This document shows, piece after piece, positions 9,046 through 21,074 of a DNA stretch of 64,000 nucleotides (positions are counted from its first letter, which is position 1; every line of letters starts with the position of its first letter). Source of the DNA: JACDBE01 sp963714055 (GTDB taxonomy: Bacteria > Actinomycetota > Acidimicrobiia > Spongiisociales > UBA5794); assembly GCA_963714055.1 (NCBI GenBank), contig OY970227.1:124001-188000 (forward strand), given 5' to 3'. The notes beneath the pieces were generated by a model, which worked only from the letters and a program-made list of their open reading frames with translations, was not told the DNA's origin and made no database searches. The position numbers and the translations under genes were made by a program.

Positions 9046-10389
9046 ATGGGCGACGTCATCCCCCCACGCACGCTGAAGGGCTTCCGCGACCTCCTTCCCG
9101 CGGCGGCGATACGCCGGGAGAGATTGGTGTCGGCTGCGATCGAGGTCTATCGGAGCTACGGCTATGTGCCCATCGACACGCCGGCGTTGGAGCTGGCCGA
9201 GATCCTCACCGGTGGCGGCGGCGCCGACGCCGAGAAGCAGATGTACCGGTTCGAGGACGCCGGGGGGCGGGAGGTGGCGATGCGCTTCGACCTCACCGTG
9301 CCCCTGGCCCGCTTCGCCGCCCAGCACATCGACGTCCTGGGGACCCCGTTCAAGCGGTATCACATCGCCCCGGTGTGGCGGGGAGAGAACCCGCAGAAGG
9401 GCCGGTACCGGGAGTTCGTCCAGTGCGACTTCGACACCATCGGCACCGAGAGCGCCGTGGCCGACATCGAGACGGTGCTGGTGGTGCACGACCTGTTCGC
9501 CGCGGTGGGCGCCGGCCCGTTCACCATCAGGGTCAACGACCGTCGGATCCTCAACGCGGTGCTGGCGGCCACCGGCCTCGCCGGCCGGTCGGAAGCCGTC
9601 CTGCGGGCACTCGACCGCATCGGCAAGGTGGGTGCGGAGCGGGTGGCCGCCGACCTCGAAGCGCAGGGCGCACCTACGGACCAGGTGGACAGCCTGCTGG
9701 CCACGGTCGATCCCGGGGCCGCCGGGGGTGATGCCCTCGATCGCCTCACCGACGCGGTCGGTGGGGACGAGGCGGCGCAGACCGCCATCGGCGCCCTCGG
9801 CACGCTGCTGGAGGCCGCCGGCGCCGTCGGGATCCCGGCCGGGCGGATCGTCGTCGACGGGTCCATCGCCCGCGGCCTCGACTACTACACCGGGATCGTC
9901 TTCGAGACCTACCTCGACCAGCGGCCCGACATCGGGTCGTGTTGCAGCGGCGGGCGGTATGACGACCTCGCCTCCCGTTACACCACCCGTCGCCTTCCCG
10001 GGGTGGGGGGCTCGCTCGGCGTCGACCGGCTACTCGTCGCCCTCGAGGAACAGGAGGAGGGTGAGGGTGCCGTCACGGCGCCGGTGCTGATCACCCGCTT
10101 CGGTGACGAGGAAGTCGTCGGGCTGCTCGCCCTGGCCGACTCGATCCGGCGCGCCGGCATCGGTGTCGAGGTGTACCCGGACACCGACAGGATCGGCAAG
10201 CAGCTCCGGTACGCCGACCGCCGCCGCCACCGATTGGTGGTGATCGCCGGCCCCGACGAGCGGGCCGCCGGCACGGTGACGCTGAAGGACATGGCCAGCG
10301 GCGAGGAGCGGCCGGTCACCGTCGCGGTGGCGGTCGAGGAGATCGGGCGCGCCCTCGGGGCCGGGTCGGGGACCAGCCCCGGCATCTAA
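9046..10389 (+). CDS. hisS: histidyl-tRNA synthetase
   Basis: The protein is 447 residues and full length. Class II motifs are intact: motif 2 region WRGENPQKGRYREFVQCDFDT, histidine-A motif LDYYTGIVFE, then GSCCSGGRYDDL and motif 3 (LGVDRLLVALE). The C-terminal 100 residues form the anticodon-binding domain (VLITRFGDEEV, RYADRRRHRLVVIAG). The ATG lies 10 bp after the small membrane protein stop. No frame break occurs here, in contrast to the aspS-rarA stretch. Confidence 0.96.
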   Translation: MGDVIPPRTLKGFRDLLPAAAIRRERLVSAAIEVYRSYGYVPIDTPALELAEILTGGGGADAEKQMYRFEDAGGREVAMRFDLTVPLARFAAQHIDVLGTPFKRYHIAPVWRGENPQKGRYREFVQCDFDTIGTESAVADIETVLVVHDLFAAVGAGPFTIRVNDRRILNAVLAATGLAGRSEAVLRALDRIGKVGAERVAADLEAQGAPTDQVDSLLATVDPGAAGGDALDRLTDAVGGDEAAQTAIGALGTLLEAAGAVGIPAGRIVVDGSIARGLDYYTGIVFETYLDQRPDIGSCCSGGRYDDLASRYTTRRLPGVGGSLGVDRLLVALEEQEEGEGAVTAPVLITRFGDEEVVGLLALADSIRRAGIGVEVYPDTDRIGKQLRYADRRRHRLVVIAGPDERAAGTVTLKDMASGEERPVTVAVAVEEIGRALGAGSGTSPGI

Positions 10390-10392
10390 CCT
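10387..10392 (+). promoter_or_regulatory. putative -10 hexamer upstream of alaS, overlapping the hisS stop
   Basis: TAACCT overlaps the TAA stop of hisS and ends eight bases before the alaS ATG; no ribosome binding site is visible. alaS may be read through from hisS, transcribed as a leaderless mRNA, or both. Confidence 0.35.
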
Positions 10393-10400
10393 GCCCGGCC

Positions 10401-13021
<2,621 letters not shown>

Positions 13022-13025
<4 letters not shown>

Positions 13026-13471
13026 CCCGGGCCGACGGCGTGCCAGGTCCGGGCCGCGTCCTCGGGATCGACCCCGGCGAGCGCCGGGTCGGCGTCGCTT
13101 TGTCCGACCCCCTCGGTATCATCGCCTCACCCTTCGCCGTCCTCGACCGCAGGAGCGGCGACTTCCTGGGAGAGCTGAAGACGATCCTGGTCGACCACGA
13201 GGTCACCCGGGTGGTGGTAGGTCTCCCGGTGTCGCTGTCCGGCGAGGAAGGACGGGCCGCCCGGCGAGCGAGGGAGCTGGGAGAGACCGTGGCCCGGGAG
13301 ATGCAGGTGCCCGTGGAGTTCCATGACGAGCGATTCACCACCGTGCTCGCCGAATCGGCGCTGCTCGAGGCCGACATGCGCCGCGACGCCCGTCGGGCGG
13401 TGCGCGACAAGGTGGCGGCGGCGGTGATCCTGCAGAGCTGGCTCGACGCCAGGCGCAGGGAGCAGCCGTGA
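13022..13471 (+). CDS. ruvX: putative pre-16S rRNA nuclease / Holliday junction resolvase YqgF
   Basis: 149 residues with the RNase H-like YqgF fold: GIDPGERRVGVALSDPLG at the N-terminus carries the first catalytic Asp, VVVGLPVSLSGEEG the middle strand, and FHDERFTTVLAE the second acidic site. The last acidic residue lies in SWLDARR. The family matures the 5' end of 16S rRNA and was named for its resolvase-like fold. The ATG overlaps the alaS stop (ATGA). Confidence 0.93.
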
Positions 13472-14670
13472 CCAGTCCTTCCGACCACCAGGCGCCACCG
13501 ACCGAGGGCCCCGACGTCGACGCCGGCAACTTCGGCCCGGAGGACGTCTGGTACGCCGAGGTGCCCCCCGGATACCGGCCGCCACCGCCGCCGCGCCCAC
13601 CAGGCGTCGTCGCCGCCCGGATCCTGGGAGCGCTGGGGGCCATTGCCGTAGCCGCCTTTCTCGTCACATGGGCGGCACCGCGCCTCGCCGACCTCGCCGC
13701 CGGCGATCCCCCCGAGGCCGACCTGGTCACCGCCGGCGCCCCCGTCGCCTTCACCGTGCCCCAGGGCTCCACTGCCGCCGGCATCGGCGCCCTCCTGGAG
13801 GAAGCGGGGATGCTCGCCGACGGCGGCGACTTCGAGCGGTTCGTGCTGGTCGGTGGTGTCGCCGACGAGCTGAAGGCCGGGGACTACGACCTGGTCGGGG
13901 GGATGACGGTCGAGGCGATCGCCGACCTCATCGTCGCCGGTCCCCCGGCCGTCGACGTGTTCCAGCTGACCGTCATCGAAGGGCTCCGCATCGAGGAGAT
14001 GCTCGAGTCGCTGGCCAGCCAGACCGACTACGAGGTGGAGGATTTCGCCGCCCCCCTGCTGGACGGCACCGTCACATCGCCGTACCTCCCCGAGGAGCTC
14101 CCGGAGGGCACTCCTCCGCTCACTGCCTGGGAAGGCCTGCTGTTCCCGTCCACCTACGAGTTCCGAGCCGACGCCACGCCGGAGCGGATCTTGTCGCGGC
14201 TCAACGACGAGATGATCTCCCGGATGAACGAGGTCGACTGGAGCGAGCTCGAGGCGGCCGGCTTCACGCCATACGAGGGGTTGATCATCGCCTCGCTGGT
14301 CGAGGAGGAGGCGAAGCTCGACGAGGACCGGCCGCTGATCTCCAGCGTCGTCCACAACCGCCTCGCCGAGGAGATGGCGCTCCAGATCGACGCCACGATC
14401 ATCTACGCCCTCGGCGAGAACCCGGGCCGGGTGCTCGACGAGCACCTCGAGATCGACTCGCCGTGGAATACCTATCGCAACCCTGGCCTGCCCCCGACCC
14501 CGATCGCCGGGGTGCGCGGCGCCTCGCTGCAGGCGGCGGCGCACCCCGAGGACACCGAGTTCCTCTACTACGTGCTGATCGACGAAGAGGGCCGGCACGG
14601 CTTCTCCACCACGCTCGAGGAGCATCAGGAGAAGGTGGAACAGGCGCGGGCGGACGGCATCCTGCCGTGA
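13468..14670 (+). CDS. mltG: endolytic murein transglycosylase MltG
   Basis: 400 residues. A proline-rich cytoplasmic N-terminus (about 50 residues) is followed by one transmembrane segment (VVAARILGALGAIAVAAFLV). The periplasmic part has a LysM-like region and the YceG/MltG catalytic domain, including EGLIIASLVEEEAKL with the catalytic Glu, ISSVVHNRL, and SPWNTYRNPGLPPTPI. In the family it cuts nascent glycan strands and sets their length. The GTG overlaps the ruvX stop and its own stop overlaps the aroE GTG. Confidence 0.94.
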   Translation: MTSPSDHQAPPTEGPDVDAGNFGPEDVWYAEVPPGYRPPPPPRPPGVVAARILGALGAIAVAAFLVTWAAPRLADLAAGDPPEADLVTAGAPVAFTVPQGSTAAGIGALLEEAGMLADGGDFERFVLVGGVADELKAGDYDLVGGMTVEAIADLIVAGPPAVDVFQLTVIEGLRIEEMLESLASQTDYEVEDFAAPLLDGTVTSPYLPEELPEGTPPLTAWEGLLFPSTYEFRADATPERILSRLNDEMISRMNEVDWSELEAAGFTPYEGLIIASLVEEEAKLDEDRPLISSVVHNRLAEEMALQIDATIIYALGENPGRVLDEHLEIDSPWNTYRNPGLPPTPIAGVRGASLQAAAHPEDTEFLYYVLIDEEGRHGFSTTLEEHQEKVEQARADGILP

Positions 14671-15488
14671 GGCTGGCCGTGGTCGGCGACCCCGTCGACC
14701 ACTCGCTCTCGCCCGCCATCCACGCTGCGGCGCTGCGCGCCGCCGGCATCGCCGGCAGCTACACCAGGATGAGAGTCGACGCCGCCGGGATGGCCGGCGT
14801 GACCGCGGCGATCCGAGGGGGCGATCTCGACGGAGTCAACGTGACCATGCCCCACAAGGGCTTGGCGGCGAGCCTGGTCGACGGCCTCGCCGGCGCCGCG
14901 GGCCGCACCGGGAGCGCCAACACCATCACCCGCGTCGGTGACCGACTCATCGGGCACAACACCGACGTATCCGGAGTCTGCACCGCCTGGGGCGGCGCCG
15001 GACTGCCCGTCGACGGGCCCGTCCTGGTGCTCGGCGGCGGAGGTGCGGCCGCCGCGGCGCTGGTGGCGATCGAGATGCTGGGTGCCGGCCCGGTGCGGCT
15101 CGCCGGTCGGCGTAGCGACGCGCTCCAGGCCCTGGTGGCGACCATCGGGGTGGCGGCATCGGTCGAACCGATCGAGGAAGCGCGCGCCGACGGCGTGGTC
15201 GTGGTGAACGCCACCCCGCTGGGCATGCAAGGGGAGTTCCTCCCCATCGAGGTTCGAGCGGCGTCCGGTCTCGTCGACCTGGCGTACGGACCTGGCCCGA
15301 CGCCGGCGGTCGTGGCCGCCCGGGACGCCGGGATCCCGGTGGTCGACGGCGTGTCGATGCTCATCGCCCAGGCTGCCGGGTCGTTCCGGCTGTGGACCGG
15401 GAGAGAAGCGGATGTCGCCGCCATGACGGTGGCGGCCCACACCGCGCTCACCCGAGGGGCCGGCAACCCGGTCGCCGGCAGCCGGTGA
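14667..15488 (+). CDS. aroE: shikimate 5-dehydrogenase
   Basis: 273 residues. Substrate-binding SLSPAIHAAAL and GVNVTMPHKG (catalytic Lys) are near the N-terminus, followed by GSANTITR, GHNTDVSG, a glycine-rich nucleotide loop VLVLGGGGAAAAAL, and VVNATPLGMQG. It reduces 3-dehydroshikimate to shikimate with NADPH. With aroC, aroK and aroB downstream it covers four of the seven shikimate-pathway steps. The GTG start is coupled to mltG by GTGA. Confidence 0.95.
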   Translation: MRLAVVGDPVDHSLSPAIHAAALRAAGIAGSYTRMRVDAAGMAGVTAAIRGGDLDGVNVTMPHKGLAASLVDGLAGAAGRTGSANTITRVGDRLIGHNTDVSGVCTAWGGAGLPVDGPVLVLGGGGAAAAALVAIEMLGAGPVRLAGRRSDALQALVATIGVAASVEPIEEARADGVVVVNATPLGMQGEFLPIEVRAASGLVDLAYGPGPTPAVVAARDAGIPVVDGVSMLIAQAAGSFRLWTGREADVAAMTVAAHTALTRGAGNPVAGSR

Positions 15489-16159
15489 GCGCGCCGGCAG
15501 TCGTCGCTTCGGTCGTCCTCGGCGCCGCTGGCGGGGTGGTGGCGGCCTGGATCGCCGACACGGTGCTGGCAGCGCGTGACGACGCACCTCCAGCGGCGCC
15601 CCGTTGGGTGCCGGCGGCTTCGGCCGTGGTCGGCGCCGGGCTCTTCCCACTGGCCGTCTGGGTGGCTGGAGACGTCTGGCTGGTCCCCGCCTTCATGGGC
15701 TTCGCCGTGCTCACCCTCGCCCTGACCATCACCGATCTTCGGGCGCAGCTGATCCCCGACCGGATCAACTTCCCCGGGTCCGCTGCCTGCGGAGTGCTGC
15801 TCGGCCTCGGTGCCTTCGCCGCCGGCCAGCAGGCGGCACTGGGTCGTGCCGCCCTCGGGGCCGTGCTGTGGGCCGCCTTCGCCCTGATCCTGTTCGTGGC
15901 GGGCCGGGGGAGGAGCTTCGGGTTCGGTGACGTCAAGCTGGCCCCGGTGCTCGGGCTGTTCACCGCGTTCGAGGGCTGGGAGGCGTTCGGCGTCGGGATC
16001 TTCGCCGGGATCGTGGTGGGTGGTGCCGCCGCCCTGGTGCTGGTCGTCGCCCGGCTGCGCGCCGCCCAGGACCACTTCGCCTTCGGGCCCGCCCTCGTCG
16101 CCGGCGCCTGGATCGGCCTCACCCTGGGCGATCGGCTCGCCACCTGGTACCTGGGCTGA
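15485..16159 (+). CDS. A24-family prepilin peptidase, short form without methyltransferase domain
   Basis: 224 residues, almost entirely hydrophobic with seven or so membrane segments. The two catalytic aspartates of type IV prepilin peptidases are present in TITDLRAQLIPDRIN and GFGDVKLAPVLG (GxGD). The N-terminal cytoplasmic methyltransferase domain of full-length PilD is absent, as in short TadV/FppA-like enzymes. No pilin or secretion gene lies in this window; its place inside the aro operon is a known actinobacterial arrangement with unclear functional meaning. The GTG overlaps the aroE stop. Confidence 0.9.
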   Translation: MSAPAVVASVVLGAAGGVVAAWIADTVLAARDDAPPAAPRWVPAASAVVGAGLFPLAVWVAGDVWLVPAFMGFAVLTLALTITDLRAQLIPDRINFPGSAACGVLLGLGAFAAGQQAALGRAALGAVLWAAFALILFVAGRGRSFGFGDVKLAPVLGLFTAFEGWEAFGVGIFAGIVVGGAAALVLVVARLRAAQDHFAFGPALVAGAWIGLTLGDRLATWYLG

Positions 16160-16166
16160 CCGGCGG

Positions 16167-16172
16167 TAGCAT
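16167..16172 (+). promoter_or_regulatory. putative -10 hexamer of leaderless aroC
   Basis: TAGCAT is separated from the ATG at 16179 by exactly six bases (CGCCCC). The same CGCCCC-ATG context follows the hexamer in front of the gamma-glutamyltransferase gene. There is no ribosome binding site. Confidence 0.55.
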
Positions 16173-16178
16173 CGCCCC

Positions 16179-17345
16179 ATGCTCCGCTTCCTCACCGCAG
16201 GGGAGTCGCACGGCCCCGGGTTGGTGACCATCGTCGAGGGGCTGCCCGCCGGGCTCCCATTCGTCACCGACGACCTCGCTCGCCAGCTCGCCCGGCGCCG
16301 CCTCGGGTTCGGTCGGGGCAAGCGGATGGCGATCGAGCGCGACGAGTTGGAGGTGCTCGGCGGAGTCCGCTTCGGGATGACCCTGGGGTCTCCGGTCGCC
16401 GTGCTGGTCCGCAACACGGAATGGCCGCGCTGGCGCGACGAGATGTCCCCGGAGCCCGGCGATAGCTCGGCACTGCATCGGGGGCGCCCGCTCACCGCGC
16501 CCCGACCGGGTCATGCCGACCTCGCCGGGATGCAGAAGTACGACACCCACGACGCCCGAGACATCCTGGAGCGGGCCTCGGCGAGGGAGACGGCAGCCCG
16601 CACCGTGGCCGGCTACCTGGCGAGGACCCTGCTCGAAGCCATCGGTGTGCAGGTGCTGAGCCACGTCGTCGCCATCGGCGAGGCGGTCGCCCCGGACGGT
16701 GCCCTCCCCACCATGGCCGACCTCGACACCATCGACTCCTCCCCGGTGCGAGCGTTCGATCACGAGGCGGAGCAGGCGATGGTCGCCGCCATCGAAGCCG
16801 CCCATGCCGAGCGGGACACGCTGGGCGGGGTGGTCGAGGTCCTCGCCTTCGACGTGCCCACCGGCCTGGGGAGCCACGTCCACTGGGATCGCCGGCTCGA
16901 CGCCCGGCTGGCCGGGGCACTGATGTCGATCCAGGCCATCAAGGCGGTCGAGATCGGCGACGGGCTCGCCTCGACCCGTCGGCGCGGCTCGGACGCCCAC
17001 GACGAGATCGGGCACGACGGCGATGGCTTCACCCGGGCAACGGACCGGGCCGGTGGTGTCGAGGGCGGGATGTCGATCGGCGGCACCATCCGGGTGCGGG
17101 CCGCCATGAAGCCGCTGTCGACGCTGATGCGCCCGCTCGACACGGTGGACGTCACCACCAAGCAGGCCGAGAAGGCCATCCGGGAGCGGAGCGACGTGTG
17201 CGCCGTCCCCGCCGCCGGGGTGGTGGCCGAGCAGATGGTGGCCGTGGTGCTCGCTCAGGAGGCCCAGCGCAAGTTCGGCGGCGACACGGTTACCGACCTG
17301 GTGGAGGCAGTCGCCGCCTACCAGAAGCGCCTCGCCGCCTTCTGA
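16179..17345 (+). CDS. aroC: chorismate synthase
   Basis: 388 residues. Signature regions are TAGESHGPGLV at the N-terminus, APRPGHADLAGMQKY, ERASARETAARTVAG and STRRRGSDAHDE. It carries out the FMN-dependent anti-elimination of EPSP to chorismate, the last shikimate step. Its flavin need links it to the riboflavin operon 22 kb downstream only in a general sense. Probably transcribed from its own leaderless promoter and followed two bases later by aroK. Confidence 0.97.
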   Translation: MLRFLTAGESHGPGLVTIVEGLPAGLPFVTDDLARQLARRRLGFGRGKRMAIERDELEVLGGVRFGMTLGSPVAVLVRNTEWPRWRDEMSPEPGDSSALHRGRPLTAPRPGHADLAGMQKYDTHDARDILERASARETAARTVAGYLARTLLEAIGVQVLSHVVAIGEAVAPDGALPTMADLDTIDSSPVRAFDHEAEQAMVAAIEAAHAERDTLGGVVEVLAFDVPTGLGSHVHWDRRLDARLAGALMSIQAIKAVEIGDGLASTRRRGSDAHDEIGHDGDGFTRATDRAGGVEGGMSIGGTIRVRAAMKPLSTLMRPLDTVDVTTKQAEKAIRERSDVCAVPAAGVVAEQMVAVVLAQEAQRKFGGDTVTDLVEAVAAYQKRLAAF

Positions 17346-17347
17346 AC

Positions 17348-17878
17348 GTGGCGACGCCGCCCGGCACCGGGCACCTCTGGCTGGTGGGGCTGATGGGTTC
17401 CGGAAAGTCGACCGTCGGTGCGTTGGTGGCAGAGCGGCTGGGGATCCCGTTCGTCGACACCGACGGGATGGTCGAGGAGGAGACGGCTATGCGCGTCCCG
17501 GCGCTGTGGGTGGTCGACGGGGGGGTCACCTTCCGGAGGATCGAAGCCGCCGCCGTCGCCACGGTGGCCGACGGGCCCGGGCCGCGGGTGGTGGCCGCCG
17601 GTGGCGGCGCCGTGCTCGACCCGGCGTCCGTCGACCACATGCGCCGCTCCGGCCTGGTGGTGTGGCTCGAGGCCGACCCGGCCGAGCTGGCCACCCGGGT
17701 GAACGCCGAGGGACGGCCGCTGCTGGCCGGTTCCTCTCCGGAGGCGCGACTCACCGCCTTGCTGGAAGAGCGGCACCAGTTGTACGCCGCCGTGGCGCAC
17801 CACCGCGTCACTACCGGCGGGAGGTCCGTCGATGACGTGTGCACAGAGGTGGTGGCGCTGTGGCGAGCCGCCACCTGA
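17348..17878 (+). CDS. aroK: shikimate kinase
   Basis: 176 residues from a GTG two bases after the aroC stop. P-loop GLMGSGKSTVG, then FVDTDGMVEEE and the FRRIEAAAV pattern (FR..E) of shikimate kinases, VVAAGGGAVL, and a lid region RPLLAG. In place of the usual G-I--IF segment it reads AMRVPALWVVDGG, conservative within the family. It phosphorylates shikimate with ATP. The end of the gene overlaps aroB by 19 bp. Confidence 0.92.
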   Translation: MATPPGTGHLWLVGLMGSGKSTVGALVAERLGIPFVDTDGMVEEETAMRVPALWVVDGGVTFRRIEAAAVATVADGPGPRVVAAGGGAVLDPASVDHMRRSGLVVWLEADPAELATRVNAEGRPLLAGSSPEARLTALLEERHQLYAAVAHHRVTTGGRSVDDVCTEVVALWRAAT

Positions 17879-18913
17879 TCACCGTTGCCGGCGACGTGGT
17901 CACCGAGGTGACGGTCGGCCGCGGGGTGGCCGTCGACGGGTCGCAGGTCGTCCCCGAGGGCGTCGAGGGGAGGCGGGTCGCCATCCTCACCCAGCCGGCG
18001 ACGGGTGCGACCGCCCGCCGCCTTGCCGGGTCGTTGGCCGGTGCCGGGCTCGGCACCTCGGTGGAGGTCCTGCCCGACGGCGAGGCGGCGAAGGCGCTTG
18101 CCGTGGTCGAGGCGGTGTACCGCAGGCTGAACGAGCTGGAGCTGAGCCGCCACGACCTGGTGGTCGGCGTCGGCGGAGGCGCCCTCACCGACGTGGCCGG
18201 TTTCGTCGCCGCCACCTACCTGCGCGGGGTCGAGCTGGTGTTGGTGCCCACCACCCTGCTCGGTGCCGTCGACGCCGCCATCGGTGGCAAGACCGCGGTG
18301 AACGTCGACGGGAAGAACCTGGCGGGGGCCTTCCATCACCCGGTGCGGGTGCTGGTCGACCTCGACGTCCTCGACCTGCTTCCCGCCGAACTGCGCCGCC
18401 AGGGGTCCGCCGAGGCGCTCAAGGCGGGGTTGGTCGGCGACCCCGCCCTGGTCGACCTCTACGAGCGCTGCGGGTCCCGATGCCCCGCTCGACGACGTGG
18501 TCGACCGGGCGATCGCCGTCAAGGTCGCCGTGGTGAGCGCCGACCCGACCGAGCGGGGACGGCGCGCCTGGCTCAACTACGGCCACACCGTCGGCCACGC
18601 CATCGAGGTGGTTGGCTCGCTGAGCCACGGCGATGCCGTCGCCGTTGGGATGGTGGCCGCCGGCGAGGCGTCGACCCTGGAGTGCGGTTTCGGCGAGGCG
18701 GAGCGGGTGGTGGCGGTGCTCCGGCGACTCGAGCTGCCGGTGGCGGCACCCGGCCTCGATCCGGGTGAGGTGCGGCGGCTGGTGGCCCTCGACAAGAAGC
18801 GAGACCTCCGAGGGCTGCGGATGACGCTGCTGCGCGCCATCGGTGACCCTGTCGTCACCCCGGTGGGCCCCGCTACCGTGGACGCCGCGCTCACCGCCGT
18901 CGGGATCCGCTGA
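17860..18913 (+). CDS. aroB: 3-dehydroquinate synthase, one frame break
   Basis: Repaired length is 350 residues. NAD-binding GGGALTDVAGFVAATYLRG, VPTTLLGAVDAAIGGKTAVN and KNLAGAFHHP precede the break. The zinc-binding helix LNYGHTVGHAIE and the second ligand region ALDKKRDLRG follow it. The frame changes in a CCC run near 18475-18477 and is restored by removing one base. It converts DAHP to 3-dehydroquinate. The GTG at 17860 was chosen because it directly precedes the first conserved strand and lies inside the 3' end of aroK. Confidence 0.93.
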
Positions 18914-18965
18914 GCCGGCCCGCCGACAGCAACACGGGAAACGACCCGAGGGGGGACCTGCACCC

Positions 18966-20027
18966 ATGGACCATGCTCGCCGCCTCCACCGGCTGATCGC
19001 CGAGCGGGAGCGCCCACTGCTGGTGACGTCGCTGGTCAACATCCGCTACCTCACCGGGTTCACCGGCACCGCCGCCTGCCTGCTGGTCACCGCCGAGGAG
19101 TGCGTCTTCGCCACCGACGGCCGCTACGGCGAGCTGGCCGAGGAGCTCGCCGCCGAGCTCGAGGTGACCCGGGTGGAGGTGTCGACCACCGGGATGCTCG
19201 ATCTCCTCGCCGGGCTGGTGGGGAGCGCCGCCGAGGTCGACCTCGAAGCCGACCACGTCACCTGGTCGTTCCTCACCTCCCTCCAGGAGAAGGTGGGTAC
19301 GACCCTCCACCCGACCACCGGGGTGGTCGAGGCGCACCGGCTGGTGAAGGACGCCGACGAGGTGGAGGCGCTCACCGCCGCCGCCCGTGCCGGTGATGCC
19401 GCCTTCGCCGGCATCGCCGGCCTGGCGGCCGGCGCCGCCACCGAGGCCGAGCTCGCCGATGCCCTCGTCGAGGCGATGCGGGCGGCCGGGGGAGACCAGG
19501 CGGGGTGGCCGCCGATCGTGGCGGCCGGCCCGAATGCCGCCCGACCTCACCACCAGACGGGTGGCGGCCCGGTCGGTGACGGCCTGCTGCTGCTCGACTA
19601 CGGCTGCCTGGTCGACGGCTACCACTCGGACATGACCCGCACCGTGTGGCTCGACGGCGAGCCCGACGACGAGCTGCGCAAGCTGTTCGACGCAGTCCTC
19701 GAGTCGAACGAGGCGGGAATCGCCGCCGTCCGCCCCGGAGCCACCGGCGACGAGGTCGACGAGGCGTGCCGGGCGGTTCTCCGTCGCCACGGGCTCGAGG
19801 ACCACTTCCTCCATTCCACGGGTCATGGCGTCGGGCTCGAGATCCACGAGGCGCCCGCGGCGCGGCGCAAGTCCGAGGACGTCCTCGAGCCGGGCCATGT
19901 GCTCACCGTCGAGCCCGGGGTCTACCTTCCCGGCGTCGGTGGCGTCCGCATCGAGGACATGGTGGCGGTCACCGATGCCGGCCACGACGTCCTCACCACC
20001 TCACCGAAGGAGCTGGCCCTCAGATGA
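18966..20027 (+). CDS. pepQ: Xaa-Pro peptidase (M24 family)
   Basis: 353 residues. The N-terminal creatinase-like domain (VNIRYLTGFTGTAACLL, FATDGRYGELA) precedes the pita-bread catalytic domain. Metal ligands are visible in LLDYGCLVDGYHSDMTRT, HSTGHGVGLEIHE, LTVEPGVYLPG and GVRIEDM. It probably removes residues from X-Pro peptides. A purine-rich GAGGGGGGACC stretch lies before the ATG. Placement of an M24 peptidase directly before efp is a widely conserved arrangement. The stop overlaps the efp ATG. Confidence 0.93.
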   Translation: MDHARRLHRLIAERERPLLVTSLVNIRYLTGFTGTAACLLVTAEECVFATDGRYGELAEELAAELEVTRVEVSTTGMLDLLAGLVGSAAEVDLEADHVTWSFLTSLQEKVGTTLHPTTGVVEAHRLVKDADEVEALTAAARAGDAAFAGIAGLAAGAATEAELADALVEAMRAAGGDQAGWPPIVAAGPNAARPHHQTGGGPVGDGLLLLDYGCLVDGYHSDMTRTVWLDGEPDDELRKLFDAVLESNEAGIAAVRPGATGDEVDEACRAVLRRHGLEDHFLHSTGHGVGLEIHEAPAARRKSEDVLEPGHVLTVEPGVYLPGVGGVRIEDMVAVTDAGHDVLTTSPKELALR

Positions 20028-20584
20028 TCTCGACCAACGACATACGCCCCGGCATGGCGCTCAACCTCGACGACGGCCTCTACGCCGTGATCGAGCATCA
20101 GCACGTGAAGCCGGGGAAGGGCAAGGCGTTCGTGCGGATGAAGCTGCGCAGCCTGGGCGGGGGCGGTGTGGTCGACCGTACCTTCCGGGCGGGAGAGAAC
20201 GTCGGGCTGGCCCGCATCGACCGGCGCGAGTACCAGTTCCTCTATCGGGACGACCTCGGGTTCCACTTCATGGACGGACAAACCTACGACCAGATCGTGG
20301 TCGATCCCGAGCTGGTCGGTACCACCGCCGACTACCTGGTCGAGGGCATGACGGCGCAGATCCCGATCCACGAAAGCATTCCCCTCGGGATCGACCTGCC
20401 CGCCTCGGTGGAGCTCGAGGTGACCTACGCCGAGCCGGGGGTGAAGGGGGACCGGGTCTCCGGGGCCACCAAGCCGGTGACCCTGCAGACCGGTCTGGTC
20501 ATCCAGGCTCCCCTGTTCGTCGAGTTGGGCGACGTGGTGAAGGTGGACACCCGGAGCGGCGACTACATCACCCGGGTGTCCTGA
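20024..20584 (+). CDS. efp: translation elongation factor P
   Basis: 186 residues with the three-domain EF-P layout. The tip of the first domain is KPGKGKAFVRMK; Lys32 in PGKG is the residue modified in many bacteria. No EpmA or other modification enzyme is encoded nearby. The middle and last OB domains are complete, ending VKVDTRSGDYITRVS. EF-P relieves stalling at polyproline stretches, which this proteome has in abundance (for example in the MltG N-terminus). The ATG overlaps the pepQ stop. Confidence 0.96.
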   Translation: MISTNDIRPGMALNLDDGLYAVIEHQHVKPGKGKAFVRMKLRSLGGGGVVDRTFRAGENVGLARIDRREYQFLYRDDLGFHFMDGQTYDQIVVDPELVGTTADYLVEGMTAQIPIHESIPLGIDLPASVELEVTYAEPGVKGDRVSGATKPVTLQTGLVIQAPLFVELGDVVKVDTRSGDYITRVS

Positions 20585-20991
20585 CCATCCCGACCGGCGA
20601 ACCACCGCCCACCGCCAAGCCCTCGACCAGGGAGGAGGCCCTACAGGCGCTCTATGCAGCCGACACGCTGGGTGGGGCGCTGTCCGTCGAGGGGCTCTCC
20701 ACCAAGGGCGCCCGGCTGGCGACCGCGGTGTGGGATCGTCGCCACGAGCTCGACCGGGCGATCGCCTCCCGGTCGCTCGGATGGCGGGTGGAGCGCATGC
20801 CGGCCGTCGACCGGGCCATCCTCCGCATCGGTGCCCATGAGCTGCTCGACACCGACCTCCCGGTCGGGGTCGCCGTTTCCGAAGCGGTGGAGCTGGCCAA
20901 GAAGTACTCGACCGCCCGCAGCGGATCGTTCGTCAACGGCGTGCTCGGGACCATCGGTCGCGACCTGGCGGAGCGACGAGACGAAGGCTGA
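20581..20991 (+). CDS. nusB: transcription antitermination factor NusB, apparent CTG start
   Basis: 136 residues with the NusB all-helical fold: STREEALQALYAADT at the N-terminus, RMPAVDRAILRIGAHELL and YSTARSGSFVNGVLGTI at the C-terminus. NusB with NusE binds boxA in rRNA leaders; boxA-like motifs are present in this window's rRNA operon. No ATG, GTG or TTG exists in frame between the efp region and the conserved first helix. The only near-cognate codon at the right place is CTG 20581, overlapping the efp stop as CTGA. An ATC two codons later is an alternative. Confidence 0.9.
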   Translation: MTIPTGEPPPTAKPSTREEALQALYAADTLGGALSVEGLSTKGARLATAVWDRRHELDRAIASRSLGWRVERMPAVDRAILRIGAHELLDTDLPVGVAVSEAVELAKKYSTARSGSFVNGVLGTIGRDLAERRDEG

Positions 20992-21074
20992 CATGGGCCG
21001 AGAAGCGCGGGTTTTCGCGGGCTGGCCCGGATGACTTCGTCGCCGGGCGCGGCGATGCTACGGTCACCTCGACC

